This document shows positions 43,801 through 58,800 of a DNA stretch of 64,000 bases, one piece after another. The notes under the pieces are model-generated. The model saw only the letters and a program-made list of their open reading frames with translations, did not search any database and was not told the DNA's origin. Within the stretch, counting starts at the first letter, position 1. Each line of letters begins with the position of its first letter. The stretch is from Halocafeteria seosinensis. Its lineage: Eukaryota > Sar > Bigyra > Bicosoecida. The position numbers were made by a program, and so were the translations under genes. The stretch is from the NCBI GenBank assembly GCA_001687465.1, contig LVLI01000005.1, positions 62,001 through 126,000 on the forward strand, in the 5' to 3' direction.

Positions 43801-46800
43801 AAACACTTCATCAACTGGGAAGATTTCTACCGACCCAAATACCTCCTGCAATTGGGACTTGATTCTTGACGGAGAATCATTTACAAAAATATGAACTTCC
43901 TCCGAGCTAGAAAACTTCAGCGAAATGCTTCCAGTTAACGAATGACCCGTCGCCACTGACAGCACTATGGCAAAGCTCTTCCTGCCAGAAGGTAGACATG
44001 GAAACGATGAGGCTTCATCTCGTTGAGTGCACCGATTGCGCGTGTTTGCGGGCGGAGTCTTGACTCTAACTCGAAACTCATGGTCTTCTATTGTTTCACT
44101 CAGAATACTAGCTGACACTTGTGGTAGAGAGCCCTCCCCACAGCTCAGGAATGAGCTTTCGACGGTAATATTCGTACCCTCCGGATGAAGGAATGTCCTA
44201 AGCTCAACTGTAGCTTCTTTCCTCGATGAAGTAGCCGTTCCAAATGTCACGGAACTATTGGATACAAAGGAAAGTAACGACAATATACTTGAAATTTCAG
44301 AAGAAGAAGAATTTACATCCAGTAGAGGTGTAAGGAAAGAGTCCTCGTCATTTTGGAACTTTAATCGGTAACTTCCAAATATAAAGCCCATGGAGCACTC
44401 CAGTGAATACGATGCCTGTATCTTACCTTCAGTCAGAGTTTTACCCATTACAACGTCTACCACGCTAATGAAGCTAGATAACGGACTGTTCAAAGTCAAC
44501 TCAGCGCTGTGGGCATTCAAGCTGCCTATTGACGCAGACACTGGAACCGGAGGTGACTCAGCAGTCAGCAGAAATGGGACAACGGGAGTTTGCGGTCTTC
44601 CAGAACCTTGTGAATTAACCATTTTAGGACCAGTTGCGGACCTACCGGTAGAAGCCGCTGTAGCGACCAGATGGTCTTGCGGGGAAAATGAAAACTTTGC
44701 CAATTGGTTAGGTTTAATAGGCTGTTGAACTTCCTCCAAAAACAGATGGACGTCTCCTCCAGTTACCGTGTGGAGATCGATGCCCCTAACCCTGATAGTG
44801 GAAAATATTTCGGAACTGCTGCAAAACGTAACTGTCCAATTGATTTCCGTGCTGGCAGAATTAGCTTCTCGGTGCACTTTCGTTGAGCCGATGGACGGCA
44901 AACCTAGTGTCAGTAAATCTCGTAACTCATCAGCGGATGTATCAGAATATACTGTGAGTATGCTTCCGTTACTAAAATCGGATATGGCAAAGCTTCCTAA
45001 TATTTGGCTCGTCGCTGAAAGCGAGATTCTACGAACAGCAGGTGTCGCGCTATCCAATGTGTGTAACAACGATGAGTTGAAGTCTTCAGGGGAAGAGGGT
45101 CGAACGACAATGGTAGAGACATTTATCTCGGCTGTTGGTGCTACCGCTTGCCCCAAAAGCCCTGTATCGTTTGCGGTCGATGCCTCGTTGCTGCTAGTGA
45201 AAGTTATCAGCCAGTCGTACTCATTGTTTGCCGTAGGTCCAAATCTAGTTACTTGTACAGTTGCAACCCCAGGGAGACTTTGTAAGGCAGCCACTAACTC
45301 AGACCCTGTAACTGATATGGGCACAGTAACCCATGCTCTACTCCTGACAGAGAAGGCCCCCACTAAACTTACGGGCCTATCAAGTTCCACCAGCTGCACC
45401 CTGTCCCCAACAACAGTTATATTTACAGCTGCGGCTACAACTTCGTTGTTAAGTAGCAGGGGATCTTTTAATACGACGTCGGTGTCAGTGTGCAATATAA
45501 TAGTGCGATCTTCTCCAGGTAATAAGACTGCTGGTCCTAACGACGTCGACTCTTGTCTCAGTGAGACCGATTGCTCATTTTCAGGATGCTCCCACTGAAG
45601 GTAAATTCTATCTTTTCCAATCGGTTCCTCGGTATTCTCGGATACTCTATTTAGGTGAGATCCTACCATTACTACATCCCCGGGAGCAAGCACTTCACGC
45701 AGATCAAACCCTCCTACGACGAGATACGCCCTCCGTGGATGGTCAGATAAGTCTATTTCAATACAACTGCCACAGAGCAATCGAGAAACCTCCCCTTGGA
45801 AATTCCAAGAAAGTCTCATAGTTAAGTTCTCATCCAAGCGCTCACCGGTAATGGAGCGTGTACTCAGTTTGGTGACCTCTGGAACGAAGAAAGTTTCGCC
45901 AGGCTGAAGCCGAACAACGTTGGACGTTGGTGATATAACGTTCCCTTCATTATCCTCGAACATGGAGCACCCGTTCTCGGAGAAGATGACTTGAATAAGG
46001 TCAATCGGAGGTTGCACGGATGGATCCATGAAAAGCACCTTAAATCCTAGAGTCGACGGCGATTGATGCTCGAGCTGACTGTGAACGTCATTAGACTTTA
46101 ACATCCACGAGAGAGCTGCATCAAGTTCGGCTTCTGTTGCACTAAAGTCTATGCATGTACTCAATGAACTACCCAGCTTAAGCTGAAATTGACCATCAAA
46201 GACATCACCATTCGTGGTCACGTTGACAAGCTGCTGTTCTTGCTGTCGCGTAGCACGTCCGGCTGTAGAAAAACTATAGGCTACAACCTCGTCGCCACCA
46301 CTTCCAAAAGCAGATAAGGTATGCGGACGGAAGATGCTCAACTGTGCTCTAGAGGTATCAACTTGCTCCAGCTCCGCAAAGGCAGGTGGTCGAGGTGGTT
46401 CCCGCGGAGTAAAAGGCCCCGCAACTTCGGAGGGAGCGCTGTACCTTGAAATGCCTGCGGCAATATCGATGACTCTGACCACTCGAACCCAATACTCGCG
46501 ACCAAACAACAGCTTGTCATTCTGCAAAACTGTTTTAGTTTCAGCTGCATGAATTTCAATCTCAGGCCGATTCATGCTTGCGGTGCAGTCAAAACTAAAG
46601 CGCTCAAAACTATATCCGCGACCGCCTTCGAAAGAGACAGAGCTTGCCAAATCTTGATTAGATGCACGTACTAACATAGAAAAATCCTCAATAAGTTCAT
46701 GGAGATCTTCCGTCTCGATCAAAACATCTGGAGGAAGAGTTGCGTATTCAATCGTCAAACACGCACTGTAATTCCAATGGGGTGAAAAGTCTCCTTGGCT

Positions 46801-49800
46801 TCTGACATTCAGTAACTCGAAGACTCCTTGCTCAGATATTGCGTTTTCAACGACTGCCTCGTCGATTTGGCTATCCAGGGATATGGAGAAAGTAATGCTG
46901 GTATTCCACTCGGCAATGCTAGAGCTCCAATTAAGAGTTATGTTTCGCTCCCCACTTGAGGACAGATCCAGTTTCGAAAGCTTCAGTTGAGTTGTGAGGG
47001 GTTGCTCCCCACAACGGCTTGAGAAAGTGTCGAATGAATCCAGTTGTAGAATGAACTCCTGAGATGACTCCATTGTATCGCTGGACCAACTGATCATTGT
47101 ATCTCCATTTTCCTCTTGCTGAATTCCTATAGCACTAGGTGGGGTTACAACGGTGCTCACCGGCACCAACGCCACCAATGGGTGCGCAGAAAGTTCTGGC
47201 CACTCAATTAGATGCATCTGATCCCTCACTCCAGCAACTACAAATTCTCCGATTCCCACATTGTTTGCCGCCGCGACCCTGGCGAAGAATTTTCCTGTAA
47301 CAGCAAGATCGGTAACCGTTTGCGAAATCATCTGCATTCCGTCCCGTAAATGGTTAGTCCCTTTGATGACTTCGAATACAGTTATTCGTGGATTGTCAAT
47401 ACGCATCAAAGGAACGTCGCCTACATGTGACTCATACCGGATGAGCAACTCCTCTCCCTGGCATATTTTGCTCCCATTATTCAACGGCGTTATATCACCG
47501 ACAAAAGTGATAGACTGTAACAGTTCTACAAACGCGTTGACGGAGATGTTTACTGGAACGTGCTGGAGACTGCGTCCGAATATCTCAACGTTGAAGTACG
47601 AACCTTCTTGCTCGTAACCAGAAAGGCATTTGATTCCTTGAACTTCCCGCACGGAGCCGCTGGAAGCAGAAACAGGGCTACTTGTTACGGAAAAGAGACC
47701 CGTTGCGTCTACAATCAGGTCATGTACACCCGACCGCAGGGCACTGACAAATGTTATAGTCCAAGTATAACCATGAAAAGGTCCGGCATTCTCCATCAAG
47801 TAGGAAGATCCTCGATGTCGCCTCCTTTGGACTGATACGTCTATCACGTCAGGTAAAGACTCCAAGGCGCTCTCTACTTCGCTCGCCCCAGCATTCCAGT
47901 CTAACTGTGGAGTTCGCTTTCCATAATAAATTAAGGAAAACGTTCCGCCAATGCCAGTTGAAGGGGAAGTAACAGTGAAAGACTGGATATCAGGCTGGAC
48001 TATCATCTCTGGGCGGACGAACTCGGAGCGCAGTGGCTTTCCTTTTCGCGAGTCAAAGCCCAGAGAAGAATCGACTTCCAGCAGGTAGTGTTGCACGGGA
48101 GAACCTCCATCTCGCAGAGGAGAGTCCCATTGGATTTCGATTTCACCCGCCTCGAGCGGCCGCATGTGCACCTGCAGTGGGGCTGATGGTGGGACAGTGT
48201 GAACGTGAAATGGTGATGGGTGACCATCGACCACCTCGGAAAACCCAAACCTGTTCGCTATCTTGACTTCTGCGGTGTACAACACGTTTTCGCGTAGACT
48301 TTGCAGTAATACCTCCGTCACCAACGAGATGAGAAGTGAGGCCCTGCTGGCATCTGTAGCAAGCACTGTATTGCCGGCAACAAGTAAGGGGCCTGGAGGA
48401 GCTGAAGCAAATGTGATACGCCATTTAAACCCGGAAGAGGCCAGGGATCTTCCAACGTGGACCAAAGATACGGATGGCAGTTTTTCTAAGAGATGTTTGA
48501 TCTCCGCCGCGGTAGCGGTTGCACGAATTGGCGAAGTGAACTCTGGAACGTAGAGAGGAGCAAAAAACGCTTCATGGGCGGGAAAAGTTGCATGGCCCAT
48601 ATCTTCATCAAATAAAGCAATAACGAGATCTTCTACTTGGGATACCTTGAAGATTGTTTCCGAGTCATGTCCTATGCGGACGAACAAACCATCAGGGATA
48701 CTCGCTCGAGACACTTCGCTCACTACGGAGAGGTCGTGGGCATTACGGGAAACATTGATGCAACCCCAGAGCGTTGATTCGCGGAAAACAGGTTGCAATA
48801 TCAGTGAAGTTCCCTCATATGTGGCAGGAACTCCCGTACCGGGATGCCCGAGCGTAATCGATCGCGAAGTGACATTGAGTACTCGAAACATTTGATTGTT
48901 CACTAGGATCCGCTCAGTGGGACACATGACTTTGTCCAGATTGTTGCACCCATTCTCGGAACTAATAATCATGCTTCCGTGATCGAAGTCGAAGAGGCAA
49001 ATGTTACTACCACTCTCAACTTTGTTGACGAAAGTGCCATTGAAGGCACCGATAGCTAAAGTGAAATGACCACCAGTTACTGGTGCAGCGTTGGTTGAGA
49101 TCTTGACCTCATGGATGTCATAGCGCAGCTGCTGTTCTATCCTAGATGTGACTGTACTGCTGTCGGAGACTTCAACAACCAAAGAAGTGGCATCTCTTGC
49201 TGGCGTGAATCCATCCATCGGGTACAGAATGTCCATTTTTGCAGTCCGAGTATCAAGAACTTCCACTGTTGGGACTTCTGGAGTGATCGGGAACTTGCCA
49301 AGAAGTAGCCCATTATCCAGATACGTCCAATTGCTGATGCCTAAAGGGGTTCGACTTGATAACCGGACCCGGTACCGTATGCCTTGGACCAAACCATCTA
49401 GCTGGTGGCTGTGCAAGTCGGTGGCCGAGCTTGAGTTGACTACATCTAGCTGATAATTGTTGGGCCAGAACCCCTTATCTCCTTCTTCCGCGTAGAGGAC
49501 ATCCACTGACAGCGTCGGGAGCGAGAAGTAAGTATTTGTTATAAGCAACGGCTGCGTCGAATTGGTAATGAAAAAATCATTGAAGGAGACTCTGAACTCC
49601 CGCGTGAAGTTAGATGGTACTGTTTCCGAAACAACCACCCGTCCAAGTCCAGGAAGGCGTCTTAGAGAACTTTCAAGATAGTCTACAGTAGCATTTGGTT
49701 GAATCCATTCGGTTGAACTCACTCTTGAAATCCTCAAAGCTGATGAAAAGGAGGGGAACACAAAATCGACATCTTTCGAACAGTTGCGGTAATCTGCTAA

Positions 49801-52800
49801 TGGCACATTCCGGGCATCAAACTTCATAAGACCACTAGCGTGGACAGAAAATTGCTTATTGTCAACGAGAATTAGGTCACACCGATCCAAAACAGTCGTT
49901 AAGTCTTCTTCAGGTAGAAGCAGAGTCTTGGTGGTGACAGTGGAATCCACAGTGCTGTTGGAACGTAAGGAAGTAGTGTCTAGAATCAGAGGCCGAATTG
50001 GGTGGAGTTTGGAGCCCATGGATGGTGCCGTAAAAACAGCTTTGAATAGTATCTCGCTTGTTCCTGTTCTCAAGTTATTGCTAACATCAATCTTAACGGA
50101 GTGAACATTGTCGAGTGACAAAAGGGCATCCTGGATACCCATTTTTGTGGCGCCAACGGGTATTCCACTGGTCGTGGAAACTACCTGAAACTCGCAATCT
50201 GTACAATGACTTGTATCGAAAGACAGCCGAAAAGTCCCCTCCATAGGACTATCACTCCAGATGCGGACTTCCTGAACCACAGCGGCAGAAGCTTCGCCGA
50301 CTCGCTCATTCGGTTTTCCGCTTTCACTGTATCCTAACTTGAAATAGCCGGCACTGGACCATTGAGTATCATCTTCCAGTGACAACAACAAAGTTTGAAC
50401 AGCATACCGCCCAAAATGCGGAAAAAAACTCCTTCTGCTGAACCGTTCGATGAGAGTCTCAACCGTTCCCCCGTGTTTTGGGAAAGAATTTAGTACCCAG
50501 GTCAAATTGACGGATGAGGCAGTAGTTCGTTCGTAGGAGACACTGCTAGGGGGAAGGACTGCTCGCGGAACCAACAAAACCGCAGGTACTGGCAGCGCGT
50601 ACGGGCCGAAAAGAGCGGTAGGATTATACGCCGCAAGGCGGACATAATACTCCCGCCCAGGCATCAACGATTTCCCGGTCATTGGAATGTTATATATCAA
50701 GGGGAAAGTTGGCTCACAATTATCCACGACGACAAATCCACTTGTGCTTGACAACCCCTTCGTAGGGGAGCTAAAGTTCAAGAAGTCAGCATTATCATCC
50801 CATTCTATTTTAAATTTTGTAACTCGATCCCCTCCATCAAATGGTGGAGAACCCCATCTTATCTGTAAGAGATTGGGCCCTGCAAGTTGCACAACGGGTG
50901 GACTGTTTTGATCGTACAAATTGGTTGGCTTTGACGGATGGACTACTGGCGGTGCTAAGTAGCGAGGTTGAGACAATTCAGCAGGGCCAAACCCAGCTGC
51001 ATTGGCGGCGGTAACTCTGATGTAGTACCGCTCTCCTGGAGTTAGTCCACTTATGGTCGTTTGTACTTCATTCGTGTCCTCCGCTTCGATAAGAATACAG
51101 GCAAGTCTGTCAGAGCATAATCCTTCAATGATCTCGTCCTCATTTTGTCTACTGATTGTCCAGCCCCCATTGGTACTTAGAACACTTAATGAGATGTTTG
51201 GTCCTGAAAGAGCACTCGCAAAAATGATTTCGAGATCGAAACCGTTATCTACGACGTGAACGACACCAGAGTTGGGTAAGCCCGACAAGGCCAACTCTAT
51301 GTCAGCGGCAGTAGCGTTCTGTTCTAAGGCGGAGCTCGTATAGGCTCCTTGCATGGCACATCGTCCGCAAATTGATGTATCCAGGAGTAATGCAAATCGT
51401 TCGAGAGGTCCATCACTCCGCGTCAAAGTAAAAGTTGGCTCAGTGTCCTGTAGAAAAGGATTTGATAGGGAATTTTTCAATGCGGGAGCCCACTCGATAT
51501 AGTAATGAGTGACAGAGTCTCCTTCATCTGACAGTGGCGCATGAATTCTCGTTGCGATAGTTGTAGCTAGTTGAGCCTTGTCTCCCGTTCTTGTCAGGTG
51601 TATTGCCACGCGCTGAGGTGCTAAAGGTGCAGAGAACGCCTTTACAGAAATTGGCGTGGTGAACAAACCGTTCCCCGCTTGGTTAACTCCTCGCACACGG
51701 ACAAAATACACGACCCCCTGACGCAGGTTACTCAGCTTGAATTGCTTTACCATATCAGGCAGTTCATCCGAACTGACATTGCGTTGATGTGCCGGATGAC
51801 CATTTGAGGAATTGAAGTTGCTTGACGTGTCCCATTGAATTTCGTATCTCCGAATAGAGTCCCCTAACAACGACGCAGTGTTGTGCTCTCCGTCAACCCA
51901 ACTTACCCAAACAAAGGACGAGCCAAAAACTAGCCTCGATCCCACAGCAGATCCTTCGAATTCTGTCAATGTACCGGGTGTGGCAGCCGGTAGGATGCAC
52001 TGCGAGCACCCAGGGACATCAGCAATACAACCTGAGGTGGTGACATTGCACACGGGTCTGGCAATTGCAGCGGGGCCAGTTCCTCTTTCGTTCACCGCAA
52101 ATATACGAAAAACTAGGGGCTGTCCGGTATGACATATCGGAATTATAGCTTTAATAACTAGGGACGTTGCGTCCGGGCTAATCTCGCTACAGTTTCCGCT
52201 GAGTTCACAGCGTGAATTAGCTTCCGGGAAGAAGCCGAAGATTTCCCTCCATTCAACCACATAAGTTGTAGTATTGCCTCCATTTGAATCAGATGGTAGC
52301 CATTCTAGGGTCACTAGGCTTTTGTTTGATGCGACTCCAGCAACCGTCGGCGCTAAAGGCATTCCGGGGGTGGCCTTAGGTGCAACCGACAACGGATTTT
52401 TACTATCAGAACTCCTGAGCGTGCTGAAAGAGCCAACGCCTTTGCTGTTAACACCAGCACCTTTCAAAAAGTAGTGTGCACCTGGCGTTAGAGAGAAGTT
52501 ATCGTTCAGCGATGTAAACTTAACCGACGCTGAAGGTAGTCCATTGAAAGAGCTAGGGTTACAGTCTTCAACGGTAACACTTGCCGGGCCCACATTAGAA
52601 AATTCGGAGCCAATAAAATTAACATAAAATAGTGTGGATTCTGTCCCGATCGCATTGGTTTCCCGCGAGTTTGCAAAATTGGCATTTGCTCCCGCGCTCA
52701 CGTTGTAAAGTTCTTTTATTGCAGACGTGAAGTTTCCAATGGTTAAGTAACTACTCAGACACTGAGACTCTTGCATGCCGTGCCGCAATTTGAAGTGAAA

Positions 52801-55800
52801 CTCGTCGATTCCATCTATTTTTGTAATGTTTAGAAGAAAAACTGGAGATCCTAGTTGTATGCGGCAAGGATTACAGACCCGGAAATTACTAAATCCTTCA
52901 AGAGCAGTAGGCCACTCGTATTCGGATACGACTTTGCTTTGGAATGAAGGTGACGCTGATAGTTGGAACCGGTACGCGACAATAGGCTGACTCTCAACAG
53001 TAATATCAAATCCATTCTCATCTTTTTGCGGTCTCCAAAGTTCCACGTCGATTTGATTGGCAACATCTTTCCCACTGGGACTGGCATTGAACGACGGGGC
53101 AGGGACCCGCTGCTCAACAGGAGTTATTGCTGCGGGGCTTGAACTAACGAAGTCACTCCTTAGACTATTTTGCACGGCAGCAACGCGCAGGAAATGCGGT
53201 CGCTCAGATAGGAAAAACAATTGGTGTTTGCACACGAGACTCGGGTTACAAACAGAGGAGCTTACCACCTCAGCTCCCGAATCCGCACTTGCAAAGGTGA
53301 ACTTACGGTCTACGTCCCATTGCACAAGATAATAAACAGAGCTGCTGTTACCCAGCGGTTCAGAAAATTCTTCTCTCTTCCAAATCAAACCAACACTAGA
53401 GGAAGCCACGGGTACAGCAACGACATCTCCCGGCCCACTTGGTATAACTGGACTACCAAGCAAAAGAACGGAACTTGACTTCACGATACTAGGGTACTTG
53501 CGGTCAACGATCTGAGCCGTGGTAGGCACGGAGAAGCCAATGTTATTCAAAAACAACAGGCGAATTTCAATACCGGAAAGATTTTGCGCATCAATTGTGG
53601 TCGACTTAGTTCCGGAATCGCACTCCGTGCTTATAGCTTGTGTCGATTGTTCCCAATCCGAACTCCTTCTGGAAGCGTCTCTCCATTGGATCACCGTTTT
53701 GTACGAGAATTCGCCCGCAAAGCACGAAGGAGCGTTCCACCATATCGAGAATATTCCGGAATTCATGGGTGTGGCAAATACATCTGTTGGGGACTGAGGT
53801 ACTCCCCTTTCCGGAGACACTGCCTCCCTTGCCCGCAGGAATTCGCTTCTGCTCCGGCTTTGTGACTCTAACGCAACTCTAAGGAAATACGACTCCCCCT
53901 CAAGCAAGCCATCAACTATGGCGTTGCTTGGCAGCCCCCCTCCAATTATGACAGAAGACTGCAGTAGTAAATCTGTTCCTGACAGATTGGATTCGTTGGA
54001 TGGTTTCAAGGAGTCAACAAACGTATTCCCATCACCACTCAGGAGAAGCTGAGGAATGTTAGTGGTCTGCTCGATGAAACGCACGACCCACTTTATGCCA
54101 TATCGTCTTAAGGGAGGACTTGCGTGCTGACTTAGGTTAACTTTCTCCACCTCGACAACCCCGATGGAGATGATTGACTCCAGTTTCGACTTGACAATGT
54201 CTGCACTGTCGGAGAGGTATATAGAGGGAGATATAAAATTATTGTAAGACACCCAGAAGTGAGAATCAAAGCAAATGTCCTCTGCGGCGGAGGTGATTAC
54301 AATCTCTTGAACCGGAGTCGCTGTTGCAATCTTTTTCTCGCCAAGTGGCCTTACGAGGAGACCGAAGGAGCCACTATCAAAAGCGGGAGGCATACCTTCC
54401 TCCTTCACGACCACAGAAGACGATACTCTTCTACCTGACAAACGAGAAATATCAATGGATACTTCCGGCAGACTATCCCGGAAAGCAAAAAACGTAACAT
54501 CCCATACATACGCTGCTGCAGAATGAGAACTAGATACGCTTACTCTGCCAAACTGCTCCATTTTACTCAACAGCTGCTGGATTGTGGAAGAGGATGCATT
54601 TACCGGAAACCAATCCGATCGCTGTCTGTCAATTAATATTCTAACGCTGCCAGTTATTATGGACTTTGAAGTGAGCTGCAGCTGCAGACGAGGAGGAACT
54701 CCAATGTCATTATCGTACTGGATAACTGCAGATTTCGCCAAGCGTTCATAAAGGGTGCCCGCTGTATTCCAAGATACCGACACTGCCGAAGCGTTCACAC
54801 TAGCCGTATCGATTTTGACTGGAGAAGGAAGAAATTGCTGAGGTGAGATAATTCGAGGAAGCGCAATCGTCGATGCTCCCCACTTGTTGCCAACTCCGTT
54901 CCAAGAGGACACTCTGACGTGATAGTGCACATTTCCCTCTAGCATAGAAATGTTGCTTTCGATGTGCTTACCTTCGGCTTGCACTTCAAACTCGCGTAGA
55001 TGTCTTGTCGCAATAAAGTTATCAGAGGCTCTACTGAATTGAACTGTGGTGGCGGTTGGTGCCATACCGTCCTCGCTTTGCACTTCGTCAACCAAAAGCT
55101 GGAGACTGGGGCAAAATGATGTTCTGTCCAAGAAGACAATAGTAATTTGTAGCGTATCGTCTTCTCGATGAGTTAAGACTTTAGTTTTACCGACGTTTGG
55201 AAGTTGCAACAGGGCCATCGAAATGTTCCTACTGTTTTCGAAGATTCCAATTCCTCTGGTTTGCCACCCATCAGCACTTATCGAATAGCGTCCACTCTTT
55301 GCATTCACTACATTTAATTGTTGGATTTCAAATCCTTGGAAAGCCTGTACAGCACGGAACACACGAATCGATTCTCCCCCAGGAGCGTTCACAGACGCCA
55401 GCTCCAGAAGAGGTAGCTTTTTCGCCGGGACCGAGTTTGCAATAAACGTTATAGCATAGAAAGTTTCAAAGACGCCATCTTTCGTCCTTCTACGAATTTG
55501 TACGTCCACCATTCCAATCGATGAGAGTGCTTCAATTTGTTTTCGCAATGTCGTACAATCCACTTCAAAAGGCATCATATCCGTAGATGCATTCACATAT
55601 CGGAGACTTGCATTAAAATTGCTAATAGGCTTATACGAGCTTACGTGCAGCACCTGAACTTCGTATGGAAAGTGGGTAATGTCCCGGGACTTTTTCCCTG
55701 CCAACCACGCATCAAACCCAGCGACGTCATACTCGATCTTGTACTTGGACACAGCAACGCCCCCTGTTTCCTCAGACGAATCAAACCTGACTGATATGCT

Positions 55801-58800
55801 GTCCCAGCTGGTGGCACTGACTTCAATGTTACGGGGAGGAGGAGCCGTAGTCCTAGGTATTTCCGACTCAGGAACGGAAGAGCGCGCATCTCTCGAAAAC
55901 CCAAACGAATTAAAACTGAAAATCCGAAAATAGTACTGTACTCCCGTTTCTAAACCTGCAACATCATGTATACATGGCTGTTGACTGCAGTCGCCTTGCC
56001 GAACTTCGCGTTCATGGTGGCCCAAACACCGGCCATCTGCAGCGCTACTAAAATTAGAATTCGTGTCCCATTCAAGTCGATATTTCTTCACGTAATCCCC
56101 CCCGTCACTGGTGGGTCCAAACCAACTAACACGGAGCGAGTGCTGAGAATTTACCAGGAGACGGAGAAGTCGAGGAGCTGCGGGTTTTTGCTTAGGTGGC
56201 TCCAACGTCTCTGGATCCGAAGGCGTTGCAAAGCTTATCCCTAGTTCATTAAGCGCCGATACTAGAACTCTAACCTGTACACCAGGAGCAAGCTCTCGCA
56301 AAACAACGCTCTGAAGCGTTGACGACCCACGAGGTACGAGCTGTGACCTAGCTCCCGCCGGTGCTCGTCCTTGTTGTATCACGCTAATTACGACTCCAGA
56401 GTCATCAGAAAACGAAGACTCTGCGGAGAGCATCGTTGGTTGCTGGCCTAGTTTCCCGACAAACGTTATTTGGTACCTTGTATATCCTCCGTCTGAAGAA
56501 TTGCTCACCCTGACCTGCTGAATACTGCTTAAACTATTCAAAGCATTTTCAAGTATCTGTGGGGACACATGTCCTGGGAGCCACCTCGTTGTGTTTCCGA
56601 GGAATTGGAGTCTAAACACTCCTTCAACAGAAAGTGGGAACGAAACCTCCTGCACCTCCTCCTTGACAACTCCAGTGTAAGATTCAACGAGAAAACTGGA
56701 TATCGGGAATCCATTTGTCTGGGCGTCAGTCTTCCATATAACCTTCAAGGAGCTCGATGACTCAGATATAGAAACACCACTGGTAGCTTCTCTTTGCACG
56801 AGGAAGACATTGTTTTTCCCCAACGGACCTGGCTTTCCTCCAGGTTTAATCGTCAGTATTGGTGACCACAACGAGCGACCCGCTGCATTTACAGCAGCTG
56901 TACGAACAAAAATCGGTGCTCCGGGCGTTAAATTTCGCAGAGTATGAGCAAATGAATCCGGAACGTTGGTTAACACCATCAACAGTTCCGTCTCCATTTC
57001 TGCACTTGAAACGTTGTTGCTGAAGTCAGGAGAAGAGCCCCACTCTATGCGAAAACGCTCAACGTTCAATCCGTTTAACACAGTGGGCATGCGCCAATGT
57101 ACTTCAACAGAATCGGCCGCGAAATCTGATCTTCGCAGAAACGGAGAAATTACCCTTCCGGGGGCGCCTACTGGGGTTAAGGTTTGCCTATCAGACGGTG
57201 GACCTAGCCCCTTGTTGTTTTCGGCCAAAACGAGAATAGTATATTCAGTGCCTGGAGTCAAATCAGTAAGCAGAAACTGGTAGCGACCCGTAGCTGTATT
57301 AATTTTCGTGGCAGACACTACAGGACAATTGCTGTGTCGGGTGCACAGATCCTTAACATCCCCTCCGATATGGAGGTCCAACCCATCACATTGATCGTTC
57401 GCCGAGTCTGCTCGACAGACGACAGGGAGACCTGACCCTGAAAAGTGAGAGATACCAAGAGGAGGCAGTTCTGCAGTTCCGAAACTACCATTTCTTTCCC
57501 TAACTAAATCTTTGAATTCAACAAGATACTTGATGGTAGTTTCCCCATCTCCTGGAAGACAAGAGCTTTGCCTAGCTCCTGGGGACGCTACACATTCAAC
57601 AAGGACTCTCCCAACATTATCGAAAGCATTTTGCAATTCCGTTTCAACTTGGGCAGGGGTAGCTCCAATGCCCAGATTGTTCGTTTCTCTACCTTCCAAC
57701 TCGATCTTAAATACTGAACCTTCCTCGAAGGGGATGATTAATCCTTGAACTTCAGTAGCTGTGATATCTGTAAAATATTGAATTGTGTACGACACGATGT
57801 CCGACCCACCGTCGTTCTCTGGTGGCAGCCATGTAACACTCAAGGAATGAGGAGAAATAACGGCAGTCCTCACGTCTTCAGCAGTTTGCGGGATGACCCC
57901 AAATGGCTTCAAAGGGAAAGGAGAATCTTGTATATGCATCAGTTGGTTCGACAAGCTAACCGCAGGAATCTCTTGAAACGGTAACACGCTAGATTCCCAG
58001 AACAGTTTAATCATGGCAAATCCCGTGTTTGCGCGGTACTCAACGGTGATGTCATAGAGGGCACCTTTTGACAAAATCGACGTATTGCCGCTGAAAGCCG
58101 TGAACTCCTCTTCTGGAGAAGGAAGGTGGTCAAACTCATCGATGATCAACGAGTCTTGAACCCATATTCTCGCTCCATCCCTGACTTGAACGGTAATCGT
58201 GTGAATCCCGTCAACAAGCGGCTTGAGGAAACCTGTCCAGCGGATGGAGACGAAATCCTTGGCAGACTCCGTAATGAATGAGGGCCACTCGAAATCAATG
58301 CGGGGATCAGACCTGGAAAATGCAGGTGAGCCGTGCAACCATCTGTTGTTAAAGTAGTCGCCCATAAGACCCTTGCTCCCAACTTGAGCTACATTGAGCT
58401 GGTAAGTTCCTTGACGCGGAGTAAAATAACTAGCTTCATAGATACCTGCTGCGTCATGCTTCACTGTTCCTATAACTTTCTGAGGACCATCCAACCGCAG
58501 CACGAAGTTTTGTTCTGGGATCCCAAACGCCGACTCGATGCTCGCAAAAGGCGAAGACGGGCACAACTCCTCTACAGTGACCTGTAACCTGGTTCCTCCT
58601 AGAGTGAATGTTTCTAACGAGAATGGCTGGCGATCTCCTTCAGTCGATATTAAATCAAGCACAAAAGAGAAACCAACGGAATCTGGCGCCAATTGCAGAT
58701 CCTCCACCCTTAGGTAAATTAGATGACTTATTCCGTTTAACGCCTGGAGGATAGTGTCTTTTGTAGGGGGAAACAAAACGGTTTCGGTAAATTCTCCACG

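Larger units (their letters stand above)
28850..57880 (-). other. fibronectin III array with inserted modules
   Basis: By manual count there are about 31 FN3 end signatures, from YTILVLAENNKGLGPPS (~57.2 kb) to YYVRVAAENSEGMSEF (~28.9 kb). FN3 starts show P-x-x-(V/L)-x-(V/L)-x-W-x-P-P-x-(N/D)-x-G-G, e.g. LSVTWLPPENDGGSDIVSY. Toward the C-terminus four or five FN3 domains follow each other closely (~28.9-30.0 kb). In the middle they are spread apart by one or more copies of module A, many of them lying between the C strand (Y-x-V-E-W-D-x-x-x-x-F) and the E-G strands of one FN3. Confidence 0.78.

Noticed and set aside
44768-45598. 276-codon plus-strand open frame inside the giant gene
   Set aside because: It is antisense to well-preserved module sequence, has no recognisable domain and is the kind of shadow expected over 35 kb of coding DNA.
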